NCBI GenBank assembly: GCA_045532715.1
Contig: JAZSGM010000061.1
Coordinates: 1-27,615, forward strand
DNA: 27,615 bases
Source: RGIG2041 sp045532715
GTDB lineage: Bacteria > Bacillota > Clostridia > UBA1381 > UMGS1253
Direction: 5' to 3'
In this document: positions 19,101 to 25,560 of the stretch, piece after piece
Layout of the letters: each line of letters opens with the position of its first letter
How positions within the stretch are numbered: the stretch's first letter is position 1
Translations under genes and position numbers: made by a program
The notes under the pieces: generated by a model
Database searches by the model: none
The model's input: only the letters and a program-made list of their open reading frames with translations
What the model was told of the DNA's origin: nothing

Positions 19101-20802
19101 AATCATACGCAACCGCATGGCTCATCAGTGTATGTGCATATACAATATAAATTGCTTCGCCCCAGTCCGGCCAGTTGTCACGCACATAACGGATTTCTTC
19201 CAAAAGGCGATTTTTGTATGCGTCACTCTTTTCAACCGCTGCCGCAAAGGCAAGAATCATCATACGGCGCTTAAGCGCGTGCGACGAATCGTTGACGTTT
19301 CCGCGTACATTCACCTTATATTCCGTCGGCGAAGCCTTAAGCGCAGCCTCTGCCTGATTTTTAATATCCTTATACCAACGGTCACAGTAGTAATCCGTTG
19401 CGATTTTTTCACGAATCACATCCCAGTCGGTAACAAGCAGGCGCGGATGCGACCGCATAACCTCCAGCATTCCGGTCGGTGCGGAAGGAAACACCTTATC
19501 ATAATTCAAACTGCCATCATAGCTAAACATCTGATCACCCAAATCGTCCGGCGTATAAATCACACAGTTATCCAAATACGTTGCCTGGTTCTGTGCAAGT
19601 CCGCAGCTGATGCGTACGATCCATTTTTCCGTATCACCGGAGAGCGCATTCAATGAACCTTCAGCAACCTGTTTGTCGTTCACATAAGCGATTACTCTGC
19701 CGCCAGCAATATCAAATTCAACCTTCAGACGGTTCCAGCCGTCTTTTTCGGCGCTTGCCCCTGCATTTATATTAAAAGCACGTGCAGACTTATTGTTTGC
19801 ATCATAAATTTCAACATTCAACACACTACTTCCGCGGTAGTAATCCATTTCGGCAAACACCTTCGTCAGTCCGTTTGCCCCGAGTGCCTTTTCAAGACGC
19901 GGTCCGTGGTTTGCCGTATCTGTATTGGTAAACGCAAGCAGCTTGTTGTCTGCCGCCGTTACGGCATTGACATAGGTGCCGTTGCCCATGACTGTTGACC
20001 ACTGCTCTAACACAAGCTTATCCGGATGCGCGTCCATCGTATCGAGCAAAAGCACATTCATACCTTGCGGCACGGAAATGGCAGACGGTACCGTTTGAAT
20101 ATCCGTCACCTCGGCCGGCTTTGCCGCTTCACCTGCCGCCAGATTGGTTGTATCTAAGAAAACCTCCTCCGGCTTTACCTTGTCCGTCGTCGAGAAAAGC
20201 ACATCGTCTAAATACATCGTTTCGCCCGGCGCAATGCCTGTGCCGAAGCGCACCTCAACCGCGCCCGGATTGCCCAGCTCCGGCAGCTTTTGCTTTTCTG
20301 CAACAGCCTTGCCTTCCATATACACATCGTATGTACCGTTTTTAATGTCAAATCGATATTCGAAGGTTTTCCATACCTTTGCATCCAGGATTATATTATG
20401 GATTGCGTGGTTTTCCTGCTCGGAATACAGTGCCAGCTGCAGCTGCTTATCGCCCTTTGCGCGGCACTGAACCGTCAGATTCGTCAAACGCGAAAAATTC
20501 GTGCGCCGAATCAGCTTCGGACCGGAATTCGAATCACCGATGTTGGAATACTCGGCGCACAGATTGCCGTTTTCATCGTGCGCTTTAATCACCGCCGGTG
20601 ATGTGGACGTATTTCCGTGCACAGAAGAAAACATCGTGGCATCCTTTGTGCTTGTCGGAATCTGCTGTCCTGCGGTAAATTCCGAAAAATCATAGGAAAA
20701 CAGTACGTTTTCCGCATCCGCCGCAAAGCTCACCGTTGCAATCGTCGGCAGCAAAACTGCCACCGCCAAAAGCAGGCAAACCAGCTTTTTTACATTTTTC
20801 AT
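16153..20802 (-). CDS. Secreted heparinase II/III-like modular protein, long paralogue 2
   Basis: 1549 aa from the ATG at 20802 (MKNVKKLVCLLL), placed after AAAGGAGG; the upstream in-frame extension of 33 residues is unlikely because it precedes the signal peptide. Signal peptide 1-27 (SFA/ADA). The module order is the same as in long paralogue 1: two LamG-like domains, heparinase II/III-like region (about 450-1045), copper-amine-oxidase-N-like domain, small beta domain, F5/8-type-C-like domain and Big-type Ig domain. Candidate active-site motifs match that neighbour: QHNQN (610-614), EYWNYG (665-670), FHQHYSLGTF (826-835). Both proteins show Ser where the common H-x-H-x-D metal motif of the family has Asp, and NN where it usually has HN. 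It has its own promoter, divergent from the MATE exporter. It is probably exported and acts on an acidic polysaccharide; the substrate is not known. Confidence 0.9.
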   Translation of the reverse strand: MKNVKKLVCLLLAVAVLLPTIATVSFAADAENVLFSYDFSEFTAGQQIPTSTKDATMFSSVHGNTSTSPAVIKAHDENGNLCAEYSNIGDSNSGPKLIRRTNFSRLTNLTVQCRAKGDKQLQLALYSEQENHAIHNIILDAKVWKTFEYRFDIKNGTYDVYMEGKAVAEKQKLPELGNPGAVEVRFGTGIAPGETMYLDDVLFSTTDKVKPEEVFLDTTNLAAGEAAKPAEVTDIQTVPSAISVPQGMNVLLLDTMDAHPDKLVLEQWSTVMGNGTYVNAVTAADNKLLAFTNTDTANHGPRLEKALGANGLTKVFAEMDYYRGSSVLNVEIYDANNKSARAFNINAGASAEKDGWNRLKVEFDIAGGRVIAYVNDKQVAEGSLNALSGDTEKWIVRISCGLAQNQATYLDNCVIYTPDDLGDQMFSYDGSLNYDKVFPSAPTGMLEVMRSHPRLLVTDWDVIREKIATDYYCDRWYKDIKNQAEAALKASPTEYKVNVRGNVNDSSHALKRRMMILAFAAAVEKSDAYKNRLLEEIRYVRDNWPDWGEAIYIVYAHTLMSHAVAYDWCYDLFTEEERKEVLDVLMADGVARVIKGYEGRMSSGSVLKQQHNQNMVSTASNLFAAIAIADEYPSVADYIIEKCRGSIEYTLVEIGKDGSFSEPMEYWNYGVGHFFKYSAALDSAVKDGASVPAALDISNTPGLENAADFPIYYQGPVGFFNYGDSTSNKSVSPIYFYLANKYNKPQYAWFELKQEDENTALRLKGKDAAMAIAYYNPENVSAGDFALDKSYVSTEKYGVNGMSFRSSWNDADVLFAAMQGGDNESFHQHYSLGTFIIEYAGERFLHQTGKHAASGTTYNFTQKGDHDSFYHIRTEGNNTLLINPDHTPGQKKTAMAVLEKFEEGKNTSYGILNMTQTHDDYESAKRGMMITDNRRKIIVQDEVVAKGASEFYWFAHTDADVVIADDGKSALMEKNGKKIYVRLAAAPESARFSLMAVEPLPLSPNPDSQKGEYLTAYTGDKKLTVHVTNIKEMTLSVEFIALKDGEGIPTDLPSAMPMSAWKADSDAAKPIVQTLGGSVALRINSAAAFAGGQRTFVDVNNDAVVPFTENGRTLVPVRFISENFGAQVDWNEVEQLVTVRYKNKTIQLRLGDNIMDVNGEKVTLDVPAKTYNDRTLIPLRALVEALGKYVFWDDRGLIIISDEEASYEEAAIVSALNMLSQRIIIGDADLKDFNPEITDYYIEVKDLNQLPGLQAVMVGANKGTPIQVLDGNPATVTFVDKTYNIHFTQNPFLGSKYVANTITDFSVAVGGQMPAPETDPIIPVMNVESSIEWGTYQRSGSIDGIINEEIANRWTGNGAQWIYYDLGSVQNVHSLALATTSSHSRVFYLSIDVSQDGLNWTTVKANAVTNMSPMPTIFELGDVQARFVRLNAEKSSNGAYSSYAEVRIYKNHADEQLDWASWNDRFGLNVAAGKAGDTLQLSVVAKNTFGNDVDLSQYRVTYESTKPEIADVDANGKVTLKSKGVATVLIKAESFGMMTQSATLIIGVE

Positions 20803-20890
20803 ATAAAACGCCTCCTTTGGCATAATTTTACCAAACTTTCTTTTGTTCGTCTTTAAAAAATCTGAGTATTTTTTTGTAACATCTATTTCT

Positions 20891-20919
20891 ATTGTACACA
20901 ATTTCTCTTCAATTGTAAA
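20891..20919 (-). promoter_or_regulatory. SigA-type promoter of long paralogue 2
   Basis: Minus strand: TTTACA (20919-20914), 17 bp, TACAAT (20896-20891). The leader would be about 80 nt. The sequence around the -35 (GGCATTTACAA) is the same as at the promoter of the giant secreted protein (4334-4362). Confidence 0.75.
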
Positions 20920-20936
20920 TGCCGGTTGTATATTAC

Positions 20937-20965
20937 TTTACAAATTCTCCCTAAAATGATAAAAT
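20937..20965 (+). promoter_or_regulatory. SigA-type promoter of the MATE exporter
   Basis: TTTACA (20937-20942), 17 bp, TAAAAT (20960-20965). Transcription would start near 20972, giving a leader of about 30 nt. It faces away from the promoter at 20891-20919, with 17 bp between the two -35 boxes. Confidence 0.7.
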
Positions 20966-21000
20966 AATATAGAATTTGACCGAAAAGAGATGATCTTTAA

Positions 21001-22356
21001 ATGCAAGCAAACAACAAACTCGAACGCATGACAAAAGAGCCGGTTGAAAAGCTGATTACGACGCTCGCCGTACCAACCATTTTGAGCATGCTGATTACCA
21101 CCCTGTATAATATGGCGGACACCTACTTTGTCGGACAGCTGAAAAACACAAGTGCCACCGGCGGTGTCGGCGTGATTATGCCTTTGATGGCAATCATACA
21201 GGCCTTTGGCTTCTTCTTCGGACACGGTTCGGGCAACTTTCTGTCACGAAGTCTTGGCAGCGGAAGCAAAGACGAAGCCGCCAAAATGGCTTCCACCGGT
21301 TTTTTCTGTGCATTGATTTGCGGTTTGTTGATTACTGTAATCGGCACACTGTTTTTAGACAGCATCGTATGGATGCTCGGTGCAACAGAAACGATTTTCC
21401 CATATGCAAAGGCATATATGCGCATTATTTTGTTCGGTGCGCCGTTTATGATGGTATCTTTAGTGCTCAATAACCAGCTACGCTTTCAAGGCAGTGCTAC
21501 CTACGCAATGGTCGGCATTATGTCCGGCGGCGTGCTCAATATCATTTTAGACCCGATTTTTATTTTCACCTTTGAGATGGGCATCGCCGGTGCAGCGCTG
21601 GCGACTACCGTCAGCCAGGCCATCGGTTTTCTTATCCTTTTGTTCATGAGCCACCGTGGTGAAAACATCCGTATTCAGCTTTCCAACTTCAAGCCAAACG
21701 CCTATTACCTGAAAGAAATGTTCGGCGGCGGGTTGCCGTCGCTGCTCAGGCAGGGATTAAACAGTGTTGCGGTCGTTGCACTCAATACCATGGCGCGGCC
21801 GTTTGGCGATGCGGCAATTGCGGCAATGTCCATTGTTTCCCGCATTACGATGTTCGCCGTATCCTCGACCATCGGGTTCGGTCAGGGCTTTCAGCCTGTG
21901 TGCGGCTTTAACTACGGTGCAAAGCGCTATGACCGTGTAATAAAAGCCTTTTGGTTCTCCGTAAAGGTAAGCTTTTGCTTTTTAACAATTATGGCAATCG
22001 GCGCATTTGTCTTCGCGCCGCAATTGGTGTCCCTGTTCCATTCCGATCCCAATGATACCAGTGTCATCGCTATCGGTGCAACTGCGCTGCGGGCGCAGGT
22101 CATTGCGCTTCCGCTGATGAGCTGGGTGTTTATGAGCAATATGATGCTGCAAACCATCAAACGCACCGTGCCTGCTTCCTTTTTGGCCATGGCACGTCAG
22201 GGATTATTCTTCATTCCTGCCGTTTTGATTCTGCCGCACCTTTTAGATTTATTCGGCATTCAGATTTCTCAAACCGTCGCAGATGTAATCGCGTTTGCCT
22301 GCGCAATACCGATACAATTAAAGGTATTAAAAGAGTTCAAAACACTGTCAAAATAA
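21001..22356 (+). CDS. MATE-family multidrug/toxin exporter
   Basis: 451 aa, typical of the family, with about twelve hydrophobic segments. MATE proteins are inner-membrane antiporters that expel drugs, toxins or metabolites using a Na+ or H+ gradient. Family features include the N-terminal PTILSMLITTLYNMADTYFVG segment, ILDPIFIF in the first half (DPxFIF signature), and GQGFQPVCGFNYGA in the second half (typical of DinF/NorM-like Firmicutes members). The ribosome binding site AAAGAGATGA is weak but a good promoter lies just upstream. No terminator separates it from the following DtxR-like gene, so the two may be partly co-transcribed. The substrate cannot be predicted. Confidence 0.95.
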   Translation: MQANNKLERMTKEPVEKLITTLAVPTILSMLITTLYNMADTYFVGQLKNTSATGGVGVIMPLMAIIQAFGFFFGHGSGNFLSRSLGSGSKDEAAKMASTGFFCALICGLLITVIGTLFLDSIVWMLGATETIFPYAKAYMRIILFGAPFMMVSLVLNNQLRFQGSATYAMVGIMSGGVLNIILDPIFIFTFEMGIAGAALATTVSQAIGFLILLFMSHRGENIRIQLSNFKPNAYYLKEMFGGGLPSLLRQGLNSVAVVALNTMARPFGDAAIAAMSIVSRITMFAVSSTIGFGQGFQPVCGFNYGAKRYDRVIKAFWFSVKVSFCFLTIMAIGAFVFAPQLVSLFHSDPNDTSVIAIGATALRAQVIALPLMSWVFMSNMMLQTIKRTVPASFLAMARQGLFFIPAVLILPHLLDLFGIQISQTVADVIAFACAIPIQLKVLKEFKTLSK

Positions 22357-22363
22357 AAAACTA

Positions 22364-22392
22364 TTGAACTTTCGGGCAATTTGGTATACAAT
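22364..22392 (+). promoter_or_regulatory. SigA-type promoter of the DtxR/MntR-like regulator
   Basis: TTGAAC (22364-22369), 17 bp, TACAAT (22387-22392), starting 8 bp after the MATE stop codon. A GTATAC palindrome overlaps the -10 (22384-22389). Confidence 0.65.
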
Positions 22393-22423
22393 AGTAGACA
22401 GAATGACAAGGAGGACGACAGTT

Positions 22424-22834
22424 ATGAAAATCCACGAATCCGCCGAAAACTATTTAGAAACAATTTATGTCTTAAACGAGCAAAACGGTCAGGTGCGCTC
22501 GATTGACATTGCACGCCATATGAATTTTTCCAAGCCGACCATCAGTATCGCTATGCGACAGTTCCGGGAGGACGGCTACATCACCGTAGATGACAACGGA
22601 TTGATTTCCTTAACCGACAAGGGCCTTGAGATTGCAAATCGCGTCTACAAGCGCCATCAGCTTTTAACCGATGCACTCGTCTCCATTGGTGTAAGTGAAG
22701 AAACTGCCGATGCAGATGCCTGCAAAATCGAGCATGACATCAGCGAAGAAACACTGGAGTGCATCCAAAGGTATATGGAAACCATCCGAAAAAAATCAGC
22801 CCCCAAAAAGGACCTGAGTGTAGAACTGCTGTAA
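22424..22834 (+). CDS. DtxR/MntR-family metal-dependent transcriptional regulator
   Basis: 136 aa from the ATG at 22424 (MKIHESAENYLE), which follows AAGGAGG; upstream in-frame codons add 20 unconserved residues. It has an N-terminal winged helix-turn-helix (SIDIARHMNFSKPTISIAMRQ, then the wing) and a metal-binding dimerisation half. The C-terminal SH3-like domain of DtxR is absent, as in MntR. The metal motif DACKIEH has Cys at the position used by iron-sensing DtxR (Cys102, Glu105, His106) where Bacillus MntR has Glu. The usual Asp8/Met10 position is Asn in ENYLE. Proteins of this family bind Fe(II) or Mn(II) and then repress uptake genes. Iron is the more likely signal, by inference. No metal transporter is in the window, so its targets, beyond possible autoregulation, are unknown. 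Confidence 0.92.
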   Translation: MKIHESAENYLETIYVLNEQNGQVRSIDIARHMNFSKPTISIAMRQFREDGYITVDDNGLISLTDKGLEIANRVYKRHQLLTDALVSIGVSEETADADACKIEHDISEETLECIQRYMETIRKKSAPKKDLSVELL

Positions 22835-22838
22835 AACT

Positions 22839-22871
22839 AAACGCTGTATCCCGACGGATACCGCGTTTTTT
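22839..22871 (+). terminator. Intrinsic terminator after the DtxR-like gene
   Basis: Stem AAACGC-GTATCC with GGATAC-GCGTTT (one T/C mismatch), loop CGAC, then six T. It sits between convergent genes. The minus-strand side has only TTTT, so it may act weakly for the thioesterase operon too. Confidence 0.85.
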
Positions 22872-22874
22872 CTT

Positions 22875-23564
22875 TTATTCAAATTCAAATAACGTACATA
22901 CTTCACCGTCACGCAGAAGCGCACCACAGCCGTCGGCAATTTCCATGCGTACACATTCGTCTAAAAACACAGCCTTCTTATAGGTCACACGCACATGCTT
23001 CAACGCACCGCCGTCATCAATACAATCCATCAAAAACTTGACGTAGCTTACATTATTGGTATGCTGATTTGTGTCCGTATCACTGCGCCTTACACAACGT
23101 TCTGCAATTTTTTGTGCAGAGGTCGGCGGCTGCATATTCCATTTTTTAAGCACGTCAGAGGACATTTTTTCCACACATGCATAACGCACGCACATTTCTT
23201 CCGTCACCTTGCAAAATCTGTTTTTCTCCAGATCATACAAAATCCAGACCGAGTCGCCCGTCGCCAGCACTTCGCCGTTTTCATCACGAAGCCAGAACCT
23301 TCTGTGCCCATACGCACCGTAAAATCCGGTTGCCTGCGTCTCTACGCGCAGATTTTGGTTGTAGCGCGGAAATGTCTTTACCTGCACATCCCAATGCAGC
23401 ACCACCCAGGCAATACCGAGCGAATGCAGCACAGCCGCACCATAGCCAACTGCCTCCGAATGGTCCGTCGCCGCATCCTGAAACCATGTCATAATCTGCG
23501 CAATATCCGCATACCCTTCCGGCCCGATTTCACTGTATCTGACTGTTAAATTCTGCGTAAACAT
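22875..23564 (-). CDS. Acyl-ACP thioesterase, FatA/FatB-like
   Basis: 229 aa, a double-hotdog acyl-acyl-carrier-protein thioesterase that releases free fatty acids from acyl-ACP in the cytoplasm. The first hotdog begins with RYSEIGPEGYADI and WFQDAATDHSEAVG. The second carries DTNQHTNNVSY (residues 164-173), equivalent to the D-x-N-x-H-x-N-N active-site stretch, with Asn166 and His168 as the predicted catalytic pair. The Cys found in plant YRREC motifs is not present (YKKAV here), as in several bacterial members. The start codon lies two bases after the stop of the upstream lipoprotein gene, so translation is probably coupled. It is the last gene of the ymdB operon. Confidence 0.9.
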   Translation of the reverse strand: MFTQNLTVRYSEIGPEGYADIAQIMTWFQDAATDHSEAVGYGAAVLHSLGIAWVVLHWDVQVKTFPRYNQNLRVETQATGFYGAYGHRRFWLRDENGEVLATGDSVWILYDLEKNRFCKVTEEMCVRYACVEKMSSDVLKKWNMQPPTSAQKIAERCVRRSDTDTNQHTNNVSYVKFLMDCIDDGGALKHVRVTYKKAVFLDECVRMEIADGCGALLRDGEVCTLFEFE

Positions 23565-23566
23565 CT

Positions 23567-24643
23567 TTACTGCACTTCCTCTGTCGCGCTGCGTGTATGT
23601 ACAAACGCATTCCAGATATTCTCATAGGTTTTCTTGTCTGTCACATAATGCAAATATTCATTGCCGGCATCTGCCTTTTGCGCAATGTGCATCGCAATGC
23701 TTTTTTCATATTCCACATCTGTATAAGCTGAAATGTCAGTATGTAAGCTTTCCGTACCGGTATGTGCACTGATTGCCGCACAGTTTTCCGCCTGCAATAA
23801 ATAATCAATCAGCTGATACGCATACTCCGGATTTGGTGCGGTAGCCGGCATGGCAATACAGGTTGCCTGCATAATACAGCCTTCGCGCGGATAAAGCACC
23901 TCCAGACCTTGATTCATCTCATAAGCCGCCTGCGCATCCTTCGCCCAAACGACGCTTAAATTCCCCTTGCCCTCTGCCACATCCATTGCAGCTGTATCCG
24001 AATTATGGCTATAAGCATTTTCATTCAAAGCGCACAAAGATTCCTCTGCGCCCTTCAGCTGCGCCTTGTCTGTAGAATTTATGCTGTAGCCGCGCGCCTT
24101 CAATGCAACCGCACTCATGAGATGGGCATCCTTCGGAATATTGATTTTCCCCTTGAGCATCGGAGACCACATGCTTGAATACGAGGTAACCGGCGTCTGT
24201 GTTGCATAGACATCATGCAGCAGTACAGCATAGGTACGTGTATACGGCAAAAGATAGCCCTGCAAATTTTCGGGCACTGCCTTGCTTGCATCCATTCGGA
24301 TGCCGCCGATATTCGAAAGCTTCTTCGTATCCAGCTTTTGCAAAAGATTTCCCTCAGCGCCCACATGCTCCAGCATCACGTTGTTGCCGATAATGATATC
24401 AAACGGACTGTAGCCGGTCTTCAGTTTTCCAAGCATTGCTTGTTCATTTGTCAAATCATACAGTTTAACACGTATACCGGTCTGTGCCGTAAATTTCTCC
24501 ATCATCCCTTCCGGTAAGGTGTCCGGCTCAATATAGACATGAACCACTTTTTCCACATCCACCTCAACCTCCGGTCCGTTCATGCTGCAGCCGCAGGTCA
24601 GCAAAAGTGTCGCCGAAAGCAAAATGACCAATAATTTTTTCAT
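23567..24643 (-). CDS. PotD-like ABC transporter substrate-binding lipoprotein
   Basis: 358 aa. The N terminus is a lipoprotein signal with the modified Cys at position 19 (LLLTCGC). The rest resembles spermidine/putrescine-type or Fe-type solute-binding proteins: VVHVYIEPDTLPEGMMEKF, FDIIIGNN, LLPYTRTYAVLLHD, LKGKINIPKD, SVVWAKDAQAAYEM and a C-terminal PEYAYQLIDYLL segment. It is anchored on the outer face of the membrane. No ATPase or permease gene is adjacent, so it must use a transporter encoded elsewhere or have another role. It lies 12 bp after ymdB and 2 bp before the thioesterase gene, with an AAGGGGAGAG ribosome binding site. Polyamine specificity is only inferred from the family. 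Confidence 0.85.
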   Translation of the reverse strand: MKKLLVILLSATLLLTCGCSMNGPEVEVDVEKVVHVYIEPDTLPEGMMEKFTAQTGIRVKLYDLTNEQAMLGKLKTGYSPFDIIIGNNVMLEHVGAEGNLLQKLDTKKLSNIGGIRMDASKAVPENLQGYLLPYTRTYAVLLHDVYATQTPVTSYSSMWSPMLKGKINIPKDAHLMSAVALKARGYSINSTDKAQLKGAEESLCALNENAYSHNSDTAAMDVAEGKGNLSVVWAKDAQAAYEMNQGLEVLYPREGCIMQATCIAMPATAPNPEYAYQLIDYLLQAENCAAISAHTGTESLHTDISAYTDVEYEKSIAMHIAQKADAGNEYLHYVTDKKTYENIWNAFVHTRSATEEVQ

Positions 24644-24655
24644 AACTCTCTCCCC

Positions 24656-25438
24656 TTACTTTTCCAAAAACGAAATGCGCTCAATTATACGCGCTTTCCC
24701 CGTATTCTCGTCAACATCAACAACAGCACCGTTGATCTGCCCTTTGCCGTCCGCCACTTCAAAGCGCTGCGGCAACCCGGTGGTAAAGCGTTTTAAAATA
24801 ATGTCCACCTTCATGCCGAGTACGGAATGCTGCGGTCCTGTCATACCGGCATCCGTAAGATACGCCGTACCGCGCGGCAAAATTTTCTCGTCTGCCGTTT
24901 GCACATGCGTGTGCGTACCGACCACTGCACTCACGCGTCCATCCAGATGATACCCCATCGCGATTTTCTCGCTGGTGGCCTCCGCGTGGAAATCCACAAA
25001 AATCACCTGCGCGCCCTTCTTTTTCAGCAGCTCAATTTCACGGTCAGCCGCAGCAAACGGATTGTCGCACGGCAAACAATTCACTTGTCCCAACAGATTG
25101 ATTATCCCAACCTTTATACCGTTTTTCTCTACAAGCACGCTGCCCCTGCCCGGTAAGCCCGGTTGCAGATTTGCCGGACGGATGACGCTGTCACAGCAGT
25201 CAAACACCTTAAATATTTCCGCGTTGTCCCATACATGGTTTCCCATCGTGATGACATCAATGTCCAATTCCATAAGCTCTTCACAGATGGTATAGCTCAT
25301 ACCGCGCCCGTGCGCTGCATTCTCCGCGTTGACAATCGTAAAATCTATCTTATGCTTATACTGCAGCTCCTCCAGTCCGCGCGCGAGCATATCGCGCCCG
25401 ACTGCACCGGTCACATCGCCGATAAATAAAATTCTCAT
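24656..25438 (-). CDS. ymdB: YmdB-family (TIGR00282-type) metallophosphoesterase
   Basis: 260 aa from the ATG at 25438 (MRILFIGDVTG), close to the family length. YmdB of Bacillus is a dimetal 2',3'-cyclic nucleotide phosphodiesterase that influences biofilm and motility decisions. Metal ligands are all in place: Asp8, Glu39 in NAENAAHG, Asn67 in MGNHVWDN, His151 in DFHAEATSEK, and His176/His178 in GTHTHVQT. A longer in-frame start at 25477 would add 13 residues ahead of the conserved core and is not supported by the ribosome binding site GGAAGG. It follows rny, as in many Firmicutes, but a terminator and a fresh promoter separate the two here. It is the first gene of a three-gene unit. Confidence 0.94.
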   Translation of the reverse strand: MRILFIGDVTGAVGRDMLARGLEELQYKHKIDFTIVNAENAAHGRGMSYTICEELMELDIDVITMGNHVWDNAEIFKVFDCCDSVIRPANLQPGLPGRGSVLVEKNGIKVGIINLLGQVNCLPCDNPFAAADREIELLKKKGAQVIFVDFHAEATSEKIAMGYHLDGRVSAVVGTHTHVQTADEKILPRGTAYLTDAGMTGPQHSVLGMKVDIILKRFTTGLPQRFEVADGKGQINGAVVDVDENTGKARIIERISFLEK

Positions 25439-25484
25439 AGAATATTCCCTTCCAAGCAAAAACGCATCAGTTATCATTATCCAT

Positions 25485-25513
25485 ATTATACATAATTATC
25501 CTGTCAATGTCAA
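25485..25513 (-). promoter_or_regulatory. Perfect-consensus SigA promoter of the ymdB operon
   Basis: Minus strand: TTGACA (25513-25508), 17 bp, TATAAT (25490-25485), matching consensus at all twelve positions. A second TTGACA directly follows the first (TTGACATTGACA). The leader would be about 40 nt. Confidence 0.85.
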
Positions 25514-25516
25514 AGA

Positions 25517-25550
25517 AAAAACGGAGAAAACAATTGTTTTCTCCGTTTTT
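25517..25550 (-). terminator. Intrinsic terminator of rny
   Basis: A perfect 15-bp stem (25517-25531 with 25536-25550, core CGGAGAAAAC) with loop AATT and a T run on the minus strand, about 10 bp past the rny stop and immediately upstream of the ymdB promoter. Confidence 0.9.
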
Positions 25551-25560
25551 GGACTTATTC

